Source: Collinsella sp. (lineage in GTDB: Bacteria > Actinomycetota > Coriobacteriia > Coriobacteriales > Coriobacteriaceae). Taken from it: a stretch of 8,222 bases of DNA. The stretch covers positions 1 through 8,222 of the forward strand of contig JAIJJM010000080.1 in the NCBI GenBank assembly GCA_022728415.1, in the 5' to 3' direction. Within the stretch, counting starts at the first letter, position 1, and each line of letters opens with the position of its first letter. The position numbers and the translations under genes are program-made. Below are positions 1 to 5,968 of this stretch, piece after piece. The notes beneath the pieces were generated by a model, which did not search any database, was not told where the DNA came from, and saw only the letters and a program-made list of their open reading frames with translations.

Positions 1-280
1 CAGTACACGCTCGTAAGCGGCCCTGACGGCCCGCTAACGCGGAGATACGCCCCGACTTCGGGTAAACCCTCGTCGGGACCACTCCGACCGCGCACAGAAA
101 CTGTCTCATGGCTGAAAGCGGGTATGGCTTAGCAGGGCTGGGGATGGGTAAGGTGAAATCTATCAATCAGTACCGGCTGACGCCGGGCTTCGGCGGTTTT
201 ACTCCGGTATCACATGTAACCACAGCGTGCCGCCTTCCATGCCGCTGGCGCGGCATATCCTGGTGACGATATCTGAATCG
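1..280. other. Gene-free, hairpin-rich segment; probably origin-distal part of the replication region
   Basis: No credible gene lies here. The stretch is GC-rich and full of short inverted repeats: CCGC/GCGG at 31-42, CCCGAC/GTCGGG at 51-77 and ATGCCGC/GCGGCAT at 239-256. A stem at 181-195 is followed by a T-run. The segment around 100-260 resembles, from memory, the DNA downstream of oriR in IncFII replicons, which share this part with IncI1. In IncI1 plasmids it would lie just past repZ and oriV, upstream of yacA. The conserved G-rich stretch at about 117-160 could belong to a single-strand initiation (primase priming, G-site) signal, as known near oriR of R1/R100. That last point is inference. 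The replication gene itself is outside the window. Confidence 0.5.
181..200 (+). terminator. Terminator-like hairpin
   Basis: CGCCG, a 5-nt GGCTT loop and CGGCG form a perfect 5-bp GC stem (181-195), followed by G and TTTT (197-200). The shape fits a rho-independent terminator, or a structural element of the origin region. It could stop transcription arriving from the replication gene before it enters yacA. Confidence 0.4.
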
Positions 281-298
281 TTATATACTGTGTATATA
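263..298 (+). promoter_or_regulatory. Putative yacAB promoter with an overlapping palindromic operator
   Basis: A -10-like hexamer TATACT (284-289) lies inside a perfect inverted repeat, TATATAC-TGT-GTATATA (282-298), about 30 nt upstream of the yacA start. A weak -35 candidate GTGACG lies at 263-268 with a 15-bp spacer. Type II antitoxins of the ribbon-helix-helix class normally autorepress by binding palindromes over their own promoter, so this is the natural operator for YacA or the YacA-YacB complex. The palindrome is seen directly; its role is inferred. Confidence 0.45.
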
Positions 299-320
299 CG
301 TAGTAATGACGAGGTGATAA

Positions 321-590
321 ATGGCACAGGTTAATATGAGTTTAAGAATCGACGCTGAACTGAAGGATGCTTTTATGGCCGCTGCAAAAAGCATGGACCG
401 TAATGGCTCTCAGTTAATTCGGGATTTTATGCGCCAGACCGTTGAACGGCAGCATAATACCTGGTTCCGTGACCAGGTTGAGGCAGGACGTCAGCAACTC
501 GAGCGCGGCGATGTGCTTCCCCATGACATGGTCGAATCTTCCGCTGCTGCATGGCGGGATGAAATGAGCAGGAAGGTTGCCGGTAAATGA
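321..590 (+). CDS. yacA: YacA antitoxin, RelB/ribbon-helix-helix type
   Basis: This 89-residue protein is predicted to be the antitoxin of a type II toxin-antitoxin pair. It would neutralise YacB and repress the operon. The N-terminus has the ribbon-helix-helix pattern: a short strand (VNMSLRIDAELK, residues 4-15), then two helices, the second containing NGSQLIRDFMRQTVE (28-42). The charged C-terminal half (about 45-89) would wrap the toxin. The start is supported by GAGGTG at 311-316, four nt before the ATG. Its TGA overlaps the next ATG (ATGATG at 587-592), so antitoxin and toxin are translationally coupled. The length suits RelB/DinJ-like antitoxins. The symbol follows IncI1 plasmid nomenclature (yacA upstream of yacB and yacC) and is given from memory. 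Confidence 0.85.
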   Translation: MAQVNMSLRIDAELKDAFMAAAKSMDRNGSQLIRDFMRQTVERQHNTWFRDQVEAGRQQLERGDVLPHDMVESSAAAWRDEMSRKVAGK

Positions 591-868
591 TGGAGATATT
601 CTGGACCATGCTGGCCAGCCAGGACAGGAAGCGCATTCGTAAGTACATTGCGGAGCAGAACCTGATGGCCGCCATTGAACTGGACGAACGGATTGGTTAT
701 TCAGCCAGCAGCCTGGCCGGGCAGCCGTATAAAGGCCGCAACGGTCGTGTGGAAGGTACCCGGGAACTGGTTATTCACCCGCATTTTGTTCTGGTTTATG
801 AGGTCGACAGCCAGTGGGGAAAAGTGTATATCCTGCGCGTGTTGCATACTGCACAGAAGTGGCCATAG
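587..868 (+). CDS. yacB: YacB toxin, RelE/ParE superfamily
   Basis: This 93-residue protein is predicted to be the toxin partner of YacA and to support plasmid maintenance by post-segregational killing. The RelE/ParE fold signature is visible: an N-terminal helical region with DRKRIRKYIAEQN (13-25), a mid-protein GRNGRVEGTRELVIHPHFVLVYEV strand segment (about 50-73) and a closing VYILRVLHTAQKWP (80-93). The ending -RVLHTAQKWP is typical of this family. Sequence alone does not decide whether the target is ribosome-bound mRNA (RelE-like) or gyrase (ParE-like). The ATG at 587 overlaps the yacA stop; a second ATG at 590 would remove one residue. No independent ribosome site is needed if the two are coupled. 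yacC follows after 39 nt, so one transcript probably carries all three genes. Confidence 0.85.
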   Translation: MMEIFWTMLASQDRKRIRKYIAEQNLMAAIELDERIGYSASSLAGQPYKGRNGRVEGTRELVIHPHFVLVYEVDSQWGKVYILRVLHTAQKWP

Positions 869-907
869 AGGGGCTGTCCGGATATAAGGAAAGGAGATGC
901 AATAACC

Positions 908-1756
908 ATGAATAATGATGAGCTGGCCACCAGACGTGCGCAGGCGATTGCCGAAGACAGGTGTTTCTCGAAAGGACGTTTGCGCGATGAATTCAGAATG
1001 AAACCAGCCCCCGGTGCTGAGCCGGTTAAGTGGTATAAAAACACTTATGGTGGCAGGTTCGCTGTATACCGAATTGCAGACTGTGTTCCGATGCGTGAGA
1101 AACGCCCTCTGACGAGTAAACAACAGCTGGCTGGCCAGCGACTTTCCGTTTTATCCAGACTTAACAGCACCAGTGGCCGGATGGCACGGCAGGCATATGA
1201 CTGGCTGAGTCTGGCACCGCTCTTTCTGGATACTGAAACGACAGGACTGGATAATACCGCGGAAGCCCTGGAAATCGGCCTGACCGATGCGGCCGGTCAG
1301 GTGGTATTTGAAACCAGGCTGAAGCCCACGGTCGCCATCGGGGCGCAGGCCGCCGCTGTGCATGGTATCAGCGAGCAGGCTCTCTGCGGCGCACCATCAT
1401 GGACAGATGTGGCGCGGCAACTGCGTCATGCAATCGGGGACCGACCAGTAATTATCTTTAATGCCCGGTTCGACATCCGCATTCTGAAACAGACTGCTGC
1501 CGCACATAGCGATCCGGCTGACTGGCTGGAAGAACTGACGGTATATTGTGCGATGGAGCTGGCTGCAGGATATTATGGGGCCACCAACCGCTATGGCACG
1601 ATTTCACTGGCCTGTGCTGCCAGTCAGGCCGGACTGACCTGGGAAGGGCAGGCACACTCAGCGATCGCCGACGCACGGATGACGGCAGGGGTGGTAAACG
1701 CTATTGCTGCATATCATCTGGAACTGCTGCAGGAACAGGCACGGCTGAAAATCTGA
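908..1756 (+). CDS. yacC: YacC, DEDDh-family 3'-5' exonuclease
   Basis: This 282-residue protein is predicted to be a 3'-5' exonuclease of the DnaQ/DEDDh superfamily. Exo I is LFLDTETTG with D108 and E110. Exo II is IIFNARFDIRIL with D189. Exo III is AHSAIADARMT with H250 and D255. All five metal-binding and catalytic positions are present, so the domain (about 102-270) looks active. The first 100 residues form an extension of unknown role with a basic character and a KWYKNTYGGRFAVYRI segment (41-56). A good ribosome site AGGAG (892-896) precedes the ATG by 11 nt. The gene follows yacAB in the same direction, fitting co-transcription. The natural substrate (DNA ends, RNA or replication intermediates) cannot be read from the sequence. 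The symbol is from IncI1 annotation and recalled. Confidence 0.85.
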   Translation: MNNDELATRRAQAIAEDRCFSKGRLRDEFRMKPAPGAEPVKWYKNTYGGRFAVYRIADCVPMREKRPLTSKQQLAGQRLSVLSRLNSTSGRMARQAYDWLSLAPLFLDTETTGLDNTAEALEIGLTDAAGQVVFETRLKPTVAIGAQAAAVHGISEQALCGAPSWTDVARQLRHAIGDRPVIIFNARFDIRILKQTAAAHSDPADWLEELTVYCAMELAAGYYGATNRYGTISLACAASQAGLTWEGQAHSAIADARMTAGVVNAIAAYHLELLQEQARLKI

Positions 1757-1780
1757 CCGCCTGGCCTGTATACCGCAATC

Positions 1781-1803
1781 ATTTACGTTATCCAGACGTA
1801 AAT
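1781..1803. repeat. 8-bp inverted repeat downstream of yacC
   Basis: ATTTACGT (1781-1788) and ACGTAAAT (1796-1803) form perfect arms around a 7-nt spacer, 25 nt after the yacC stop. No T-run follows, so it is not a standard terminator. It could be an operator for the next gene or a transcript-end stabilising hairpin. Confidence 0.45.
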
Positions 1804-1827
1804 CCGCCGCTTGTTGCTGTCAGCATG

Positions 1828-1862
1828 TTAATGCTAATGTATGTGTACATTAGCATTAATGA
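1828..1862. repeat. Long palindrome, copy 1, just before the GTG-start gene
   Basis: Perfect 14-bp arms (1828-1841 and 1846-1859) surround a TGTG loop. Including the trailing TGA (1860-1862), this 35-bp block matches the block at 2384-2418 at 32 of 35 positions by direct reading. It abuts the ribosome site GAGGGA (1861-1866) of the next gene, so it could act as a DNA operator or, in the mRNA, as a hairpin affecting translation. Confidence 0.7.
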
Positions 1863-1872
1863 GGGATGATAT

Positions 1873-2346
1873 GTGAGAGACAAAACCAGGGAGGCCATGC
1901 GGCTTTTTTTAGGCGGCAGGTGCTACACGGCTGAAAAACTTGAAAAGGATTATCTGGCTGAAGTGGCTAATTACAGTAACGACCGCTGGGAAGCACCGCA
2001 ACGTGCCTCACGCCTGGCTGCCAGCGTAAAGCGTTACAAGACATCAGAAATGCTGCGCTTTATTTTTGCTACCATTGCCTACGATCCCGATCCAGATTTA
2101 ACCCCGCTAACTGTGAGACGTTTGTGCAAGGCATTGTTCGGCAGAACCGGAAGCCAGTGGCTGGTTGTTGAAGTTTTTGGGGAGAAGGGGCGTCAGCACC
2201 GCAGCGCGGACAGCAATCCGGAGATGGTGGAAAAAATGGCTGCCAGATATCGTCATGCCGCCGAACTACACTGGTCCGCAACGCTGGCAGAAATTGAACG
2301 GGTAAAGCGGCTTTATCAGACGAAAATTAAGAAATCCAAAAAATAA
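1873..2346 (+). CDS. Unrecognised 157-residue basic protein
   Basis: I do not recognise a family. The start is GTG at 1873, preceded by GAGGGA (1861-1866) at six nt; the overlapping ATG at 1871 runs straight into TGA and is not a start. The protein is soluble and basic, with a lysine-rich tail (KIKKSKK). It has an N-terminal amphipathic region (1-60), a central helical stretch around SEMLRFIFATIAYD (57-70) and LTPLTVRRLCKALFGRTGSQW (76-96). The last of these could be a helix-turn-helix-like DNA-binding segment, which is a weak inference. A C-terminal helix spans about 115-150. The gene is bracketed by two nearly identical palindromes, at 1828-1862 and 2384-2418. The first sits at its own translation start, which suggests autoregulation if the protein binds DNA. 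Confidence 0.75.
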   Translation: MRDKTREAMRLFLGGRCYTAEKLEKDYLAEVANYSNDRWEAPQRASRLAASVKRYKTSEMLRFIFATIAYDPDPDLTPLTVRRLCKALFGRTGSQWLVVEVFGEKGRQHRSADSNPEMVEKMAARYRHAAELHWSATLAEIERVKRLYQTKIKKSKK

Positions 2347-2378
2347 GTGGGTTGACTGCCATTGTTGTTCTTCTCCTT

Positions 2379-2420
2379 CATCATTAATGTTAATGTATGC
2401 ATACATTAGCATTAATGATG
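2379..2420. repeat. Long palindrome, copy 2 (42 bp, one mismatch)
   Basis: Bases 2379-2399 pair with 2400-2420 around a central ATGCAT, with one mismatched pair (2390/2409). Its core 2384-2418 is a direct repeat of 1828-1862. It lies after the 157-residue gene and immediately upstream of an extended -10 promoter (2438-2446), covering where a -35 element would be. That placement fits an operator. Confidence 0.7.
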
Positions 2421-2437
2421 GTGCGTTAAAGTATCAC

Positions 2438-2446
2438 TGGTATAAT
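2438..2446 (+). promoter_or_regulatory. Extended -10 promoter
   Basis: TGG followed by the consensus TATAAT (2441-2446) gives a TGnTATAAT extended -10, which can work without a good -35. The 42-bp palindrome ends at 2420, so a bound regulator would block this promoter. Transcription would start near 2453, about 28 nt before the ATG at 2481. Confidence 0.5.
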
Positions 2447-2480
2447 CTGGTAAAGAACATATTGAGAATGAGAACTTATC

Positions 2481-2714
2481 ATGTCGTCACGCAACTCTGT
2501 ACATGATTTTATAATGCTGCTCCCGGCGCTGCTGTTGGTTGGGTGGTTAGTTTTGGTGATAATTCTCATGTTTAGGGATGATAAATGTGACAAAACTTAC
2601 CGTGAAGGTTCGTTTCCCGAATTTATTTGTCTCCATTCTGATCGCTCGTCACTTCGAGAAACCGATTCTGAGAGACTCATTGTCAAATATACAGAAATAA
2701 AATCACAAAAATAG
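2481..2714 (+). CDS. Putative small single-pass membrane protein
   Basis: This ORF encodes 77 residues with one strong hydrophobic segment, IMLLPALLLVGWLVLVIILM (11-30), after a short polar N-terminus. A charged, cysteine-containing tail with C36 and C50 follows. An extended -10 promoter lies 35 nt upstream. The ribosome site is weak (GAG at about 2468-2470). The last 18 codons (from residue 60) are antisense to a decayed copy of the neighbouring membrane-protein gene, so the C-terminus is probably not an evolved domain. No family is recognised. It could be a genuine small membrane protein or a chance ORF; the promoter and clean TM segment favour the former, modestly. Confidence 0.4.
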   Translation: MSSRNSVHDFIMLLPALLLVGWLVLVIILMFRDDKCDKTYREGSFPEFICLHSDRSSLRETDSERLIVKYTEIKSQK

Positions 2715-2787
2715 GTAAAACCAATAATACTATAGCTAAAAAATAGTTACTTTTCTGTATCACCCTGTCTCTCTCTGCTTTTTCATG
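2658..2787 (-). pseudogene. Decayed partial paralogue of the membrane-protein gene at 3089-3583
   Basis: Reading the minus strand from 2787 gives HEKAERDRVIQKSNYFLAIV (first 20 residues), then LLVLPIF and a stop. The intact gene has HERAYRRLIPVYIFLAIV followed by LWILPIL. The match continues after a net 8-nt deletion, in another frame, as FCIFDNESLRIGF against FCIVDNEFLRIGF. At the DNA level 2658-2747 is a diverged direct repeat of 3407-3508; stretches such as GAAACCGATTCTGAGA and ATAATACTATAGCTAAAAAA are identical. No start codon in frame and no C-terminal half remain. It is therefore a frameshifted, truncated relic of a tandem duplication, lying directly downstream of the 89-residue gene. 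Confidence 0.7.
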
Positions 2788-2822
2788 GCTACTGTCATAT
2801 TTATGTCTGTTGCGCGGTTTTG

Positions 2823-3092
2823 TTACTTTTTCATGACCGAACCCGAAATTTTGCGCGTCAATAAGAGACGTTGTGTAAACTCAGTCCTTTTATCTGGCAG
2901 GTTAACCCCTATCAATCTTAGGATGAAACCACGCCATCCTCTGTTTGCCTGGTTATTAATTTCATAAAGACGATTGTTTTCCTCTCGTAGTTTTGTCCAC
3001 TCTAAACAAAGTGTTATATCATCCAGTTCTGTGATGTGTTTCACTTTTCCATTGACAGTTACAGTGTTTATTCCATTTCCTGTGAGCATCAT
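2823..3092 (-). CDS. Small hypothetical protein, third gene of the fopA operon
   Basis: This 89-residue protein has no recognised family. It appears soluble. An N-terminal strand-like part (NTVTVNGKVKHITELDD, 9-25) leads into a probable helix or coiled coil rich in Glu, Leu and Asn (LEWTKLREENNRLYEINNQ, 30-48). A basic tail follows, ending SVMKK. The ATG overlaps the stop of the upstream gene by four nt (ATGA, 3089-3092), which shows translational coupling and same-operon membership. A second ATG (3089) is an alternative start. The coupling suggests its product works with the membrane protein. Confidence 0.65.
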   Translation of the reverse strand: MMLTGNGINTVTVNGKVKHITELDDITLCLEWTKLREENNRLYEINNQANRGWRGFILRLIGVNLPDKRTEFTQRLLLTRKISGSVMKK

Positions 3093-3583
3093 CTTATGCC
3101 TTTTTTATCTTCATTTGGGACCGTGCTTTTCTTCGGAGTATCACTATTCGTTAACTGCTGTTTATCAATAAAATTCCTGATGTTATCAAGTGCTTCCTTT
3201 GTTTTTAGAATGCGCTTGATATCCATTTCATCCCGCCCGGTCATTCTTTTTCCGGACAAAAGACGCTCAAGAAGCTCCTGTTTCGCATCAGGAGAATCTT
3301 TGGCGAGATCCATCAGGTTAAGCAAATCTTCACGATCGAGAGGAAAGAAGTATTTTACAAAATACTTGAAAAGCGAAAGAAAGTAGTATGCTGTCCATGC
3401 AATACAGAAACCGATTCTGAGAAACTCATTGTCAACTATACAGAAATACAGGTATACAATCAGGAGAATAGGTAAAATCCATAATACTATAGCTAAAAAA
3501 ATATATACGGGGATCAGGCGTCTGTATGCCCGTTCATGTTTATTCAGGATGAATAAAATCTTCTCCGCTTCTGAATCACACAT
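3089..3583 (-). CDS. Two-TM inner-membrane protein of unknown function
   Basis: With ATG at 3583 the protein has 164 residues. A GTG at 3622 would add 13 residues but has no ribosome site, whereas GGAAGAG precedes the ATG, so the shorter form is preferred. Two hydrophobic segments lie at about 24-49 (IPVYIFLAIVLWILPILLIV) and 55-80 (IGFCIAWTAYYFLSLFKYFV), separated by a short loop containing DNE. The long charged C-terminal region (about 81-164) is probably cytoplasmic by the positive-inside rule. It contains DREDLLNLMDLAKDSPDAKQ and ends lysine-rich. The gene lies 55 nt after fopA (16 nt for the GTG start) and overlaps the next gene by four nt. A degraded copy of its first half is present at 2658-2787. 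No family is recognised. Confidence 0.7.
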   Translation of the reverse strand: MCDSEAEKILFILNKHERAYRRLIPVYIFLAIVLWILPILLIVYLYFCIVDNEFLRIGFCIAWTAYYFLSLFKYFVKYFFPLDREDLLNLMDLAKDSPDAKQELLERLLSGKRMTGRDEMDIKRILKTKEALDNIRNFIDKQQLTNSDTPKKSTVPNEDKKGIR

Positions 3584-3638
3584 AACATTCTCTTCCCATT
3601 TTTTCTGATACGTAATGTCCACCTGTTATCAGGAGTGT

Positions 3639-4241
3639 TTATTGCCCAGAAATATTCTCCTGCTGTGCCTGCGTCCTGAGCCACTTTTGTTCTAATGTCG
3701 CCAGTCTGCGACCGGCACTCTGTGCTTCAGAGTCTGAGACCTGCCCTTTGGGGTGACCATCCAGGCCATAACGTGGGACGCCGGCGACAGCTGTCCGCTG
3801 CAGATATACGCGGCGGGATGTGATGCAGGACACTGCACAGAGCCATTCGTCCATGGTCAGTTCTGTCTCCGGGTGTTCTGCCAGAAATGCCGAAATATCA
3901 TTGCTTATGCCAATTTTCAGGGGAATAAATCCACCACCTTCAGCACGAAGATGAGGAAACAGGGCCTTTATTTTTTCCACGCACTCGTGAGTATACTCAC
4001 GGGTCCAGTGGGAGGGACGTGGAAAACGGTGTCTTTTCTTTTTCTTCTTCCTGGCTGGCGCTTCGGGGATATGTGTTTCGACGGCAGATGAATTTATTCC
4101 GGCGGGGGCTGATTCTGCCGTCTGTTCAGTAAATACAGGTGCGATAATATCTGTTTTTTCGGATAAGGACGGTGGCGAAAAAGTACGACGTTTTTTCACC
4201 ACAATGACGGGAGTTTTCCTTTCTTCCTGATTTTTTCCCAT
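3639..4241 (-). CDS. fopA: FopA-like FinO/ProQ-domain RNA chaperone
   Basis: This 200-residue protein has a C-terminal FinO/ProQ domain (about 78-180). Visible hallmarks are the helix ECVEKIKALFPHL (86-98), FIPLKIGISNDI (105-116) and the WLCAVSCITSRRVYLQR helix (133-149). The RYGLDGHPKGQVSDSEAQSA block (157-176) matches the RYdLdGnpvGeV pattern of FinO and ProQ. The N-terminal 75 residues are low-complexity and end in a basic stretch (ARKKKKKRHR, 63-72), as in other FinO proteins that use a disordered basic arm for RNA remodelling. From the literature, the FinO-domain protein FopA of the Salmonella colicin Ib plasmid binds plasmid RNAs, including the antisense Inc RNA controlling copy number. 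The match to this gene is by plasmid context and family, from memory. GAGG at 4247-4250 supports the start. Confidence 0.85.
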   Translation of the reverse strand: MGKNQEERKTPVIVVKKRRTFSPPSLSEKTDIIAPVFTEQTAESAPAGINSSAVETHIPEAPARKKKKKRHRFPRPSHWTREYTHECVEKIKALFPHLRAEGGGFIPLKIGISNDISAFLAEHPETELTMDEWLCAVSCITSRRVYLQRTAVAGVPRYGLDGHPKGQVSDSEAQSAGRRLATLEQKWLRTQAQQENISGQ

Positions 4242-4594
4242 AAATACCTCGGCTGGCTGGTTTTACTCTTTAATAATATCACAATCCATAAATTAGTAAA
4301 TTTCCCATCAGGTGATTTTTCATGGCTAATAAGTCCATTCTCTGAATATTTATACTCGAGGTAGTTACAGTTATGGCGTGACAGTCGAATTGATATTCTA
4401 CTGAACCCTGACAGAAACATGGTTGATATATTCTCTCACTTTAATGTTGTCATGATATAAATAAAAACAATTCATTTGAAAGGATATCAGAAGAAGATAT
4501 CGGGGCGCACAGTTCATCTCTGCCTTTGTTTCATGGGGGGTTCTTTGTATATTTTACTTACTGTTTAAGCATGTACATAAGGAGTGCTTTCATT
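4242..4594. promoter_or_regulatory. Divergent intergenic region between fopA and the DUF1173-like gene
   Basis: No gene is credible in these 353 AT-rich bases. For fopA (minus strand), TATTAT (complement of 4273-4278) with TTTACT 16 bp upstream (complement of 4295-4300) is a plausible sigma-70 promoter. For the rightward gene, TATATT at 4548-4553 with a poor TTGTTT at 4526-4531 is a weak candidate. A short inverted repeat of GATATC flanks AGAAGAAG-type sequence near 4483-4500. Nothing else was recognised. Confidence 0.45.
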
Positions 4595-5941
4595 ATGCCA
4601 ATGATACTTGTAAAGAAGAATCCCCGGGGCAAAGTGATTCGGGAGCTTAGCAGTGAGGAAGAGACTGCAGTAAAGACGGTCTGTGGACTGAAAAGGCCAG
4701 CAACCATGGCACAACATAACCTGGCCAATGATCTTCTCCGGGAAATGCGTGAGTATGATGCATGGTTACAGTGTGACTGTATTCCGGGAGATTCGCCGGC
4801 CATGAATTTTGCTGCTCTTAAAAACAATACGGGTACTCTTTATCTGTCCAGTTTTAATCATGAGCATGCACCTGAATGCCCCATGTATCGTCAGTTATCC
4901 GGAAATGAAGAGGAAACATCCTTCGGAGCAAGCCGGCATCCCGTTAGCACCCGTATAAATTACAGAAACTTTTTACCACCTGATGACAGTAATTCTGTTA
5001 TCAGACTGCAGGCCCGCTCTGCTTACCATAATGGTGAGCGCTCCTCCGTTCGCAAGAAACGTCCGCGCCTTGGCCGTTTACTCCTGTCGCTTATTGAAGA
5101 TGCAGGGCTGAATAAACTGGATTCCCTGGCTAATCCCCGTATCCGGACTAATTATCGTGAGTGTCTTGATGCCATACGGCAGGTTACACTACAGCAGGAG
5201 TATATTCGGGGAAGAGCCTTATCTGAAATTATCCATTTCCGGCCAGGAATGTCTGAAAGGTCTCAGGAGCGGTTAATGGAAACGCTGGAGAATTCAGAAC
5301 GACACTGGCCTGCCAGAAGAAAGCATATGTTCTTTCAGATTTTTATGGCGCAGCACATCTGTCGTGATGCTGTGGAAATTCACTGGGCGAACGGTAATAT
5401 TCAGGTCATCAGACCTGTGCGGGGGATCAGTATTAATGGTGAAGCGCAGGGCGGAATACGTCCCCCTTACTGGGTTATTCTTGCTTTTTGCCGGAGTGCC
5501 GATGGCAGAATCATCTGCAGTGAAGGGTATGCTCATGCTCTTTATCAACTGACATGTCCGGTGCCTGTGGACAGCAAACTGGAACGAAACACGCTCACTG
5601 CTCTTCTGAATGTGGCCAGCTGGCTTAAAAGAAAGCCAGGTACGCCGGAATTAAGTCTGGAAAGGCCCCTGTTTGATACAGAAGTTTATGTTAATGGTGA
5701 AAAGAAATATGTACTGCCGGATTTCATTGTCACAGCAAGGGCTCCTGACGGAAAGACGGCCAGAGTGGTCATCGAAACGATGGGATATGAAGACAGTGAT
5801 TACTGCGCGAGAAAATCCAGGCAGCATACCGGCATGAAGCAGATTGGTGTTCTGCATACCGATCCACCGAAATGGCTGGATAACGATCATCCCCCTTTTA
5901 AGAAACATATGTACGGTGTTTTTATGCATCTCAGGTACTGA
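4595..5941 (+). CDS. DUF1173-like plasmid protein with possible zinc site and nuclease-like C-terminus
   Basis: This protein has 448 residues from ATG 4595. AAGGAG (4579-4584) lies ten nt upstream; the longer frame from 4526 has no ribosome site. Near the N-terminus, C60-x-C62 and later H89-x-H91-x3-C95 could form a metal-binding site, within a fold where the intervening segment LYLSSFN reads like the short strand typical of DUF1173 proteins. The C-terminus has RPLFDTEVYV, then LPDFIVTA (P375, D376), VVIETMG (E394), and Y403 with RK (406-407). This order recalls DUF1173 and, more loosely, PD-(D/E)XK nuclease-type cores. No membrane segment is visible. The reaction is unknown; the DUF1173 assignment is from recalled pattern. 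The gene is probably monocistronic, ending before a terminator-like hairpin. Confidence 0.75.
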   Translation: MPMILVKKNPRGKVIRELSSEEETAVKTVCGLKRPATMAQHNLANDLLREMREYDAWLQCDCIPGDSPAMNFAALKNNTGTLYLSSFNHEHAPECPMYRQLSGNEEETSFGASRHPVSTRINYRNFLPPDDSNSVIRLQARSAYHNGERSSVRKKRPRLGRLLLSLIEDAGLNKLDSLANPRIRTNYRECLDAIRQVTLQQEYIRGRALSEIIHFRPGMSERSQERLMETLENSERHWPARRKHMFFQIFMAQHICRDAVEIHWANGNIQVIRPVRGISINGEAQGGIRPPYWVILAFCRSADGRIICSEGYAHALYQLTCPVPVDSKLERNTLTALLNVASWLKRKPGTPELSLERPLFDTEVYVNGEKKYVLPDFIVTARAPDGKTARVVIETMGYEDSDYCARKSRQHTGMKQIGVLHTDPPKWLDNDHPPFKKHMYGVFMHLRY

Positions 5942-5968
5942 GATATTTTGTGGCTCAGTTCTGTAACT

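Noticed and set aside
701..1123. A 140-codon minus-strand frame across the yacB-yacC junction
   Set aside because: It overlaps two well-supported genes and has no recognisable signature.
1788..1796. A DnaA-box-like TTATCCAGA
   Set aside because: A single near-match inside an inverted repeat, far from the expected origin and with no neighbouring boxes or AT-rich unwinding region.
1546..1869. A + strand frame overlapping the end of yacC
   Set aside because: It reads yacC in another frame, giving Cys/Gly/Trp-rich sequence, and has no ribosome site.
1828..2418. Interpreting the two palindromes as ends of a mobile element or a short CRISPR
   Set aside because: They are direct repeats 556 bp apart with no transposase, no target duplication evident and only two copies; the operator explanation is simpler.
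2974..3386. + strand frames across the fopA-operon membrane genes
   Set aside because: Phe/Ser-rich mirror images of the minus-strand coding sequence; no start signals.
4526..4594. Longer N-terminus for the DUF1173-like protein
   Set aside because: The extra 23 residues have no ribosome site upstream, while AAGGAG sits well placed for the ATG at 4595.
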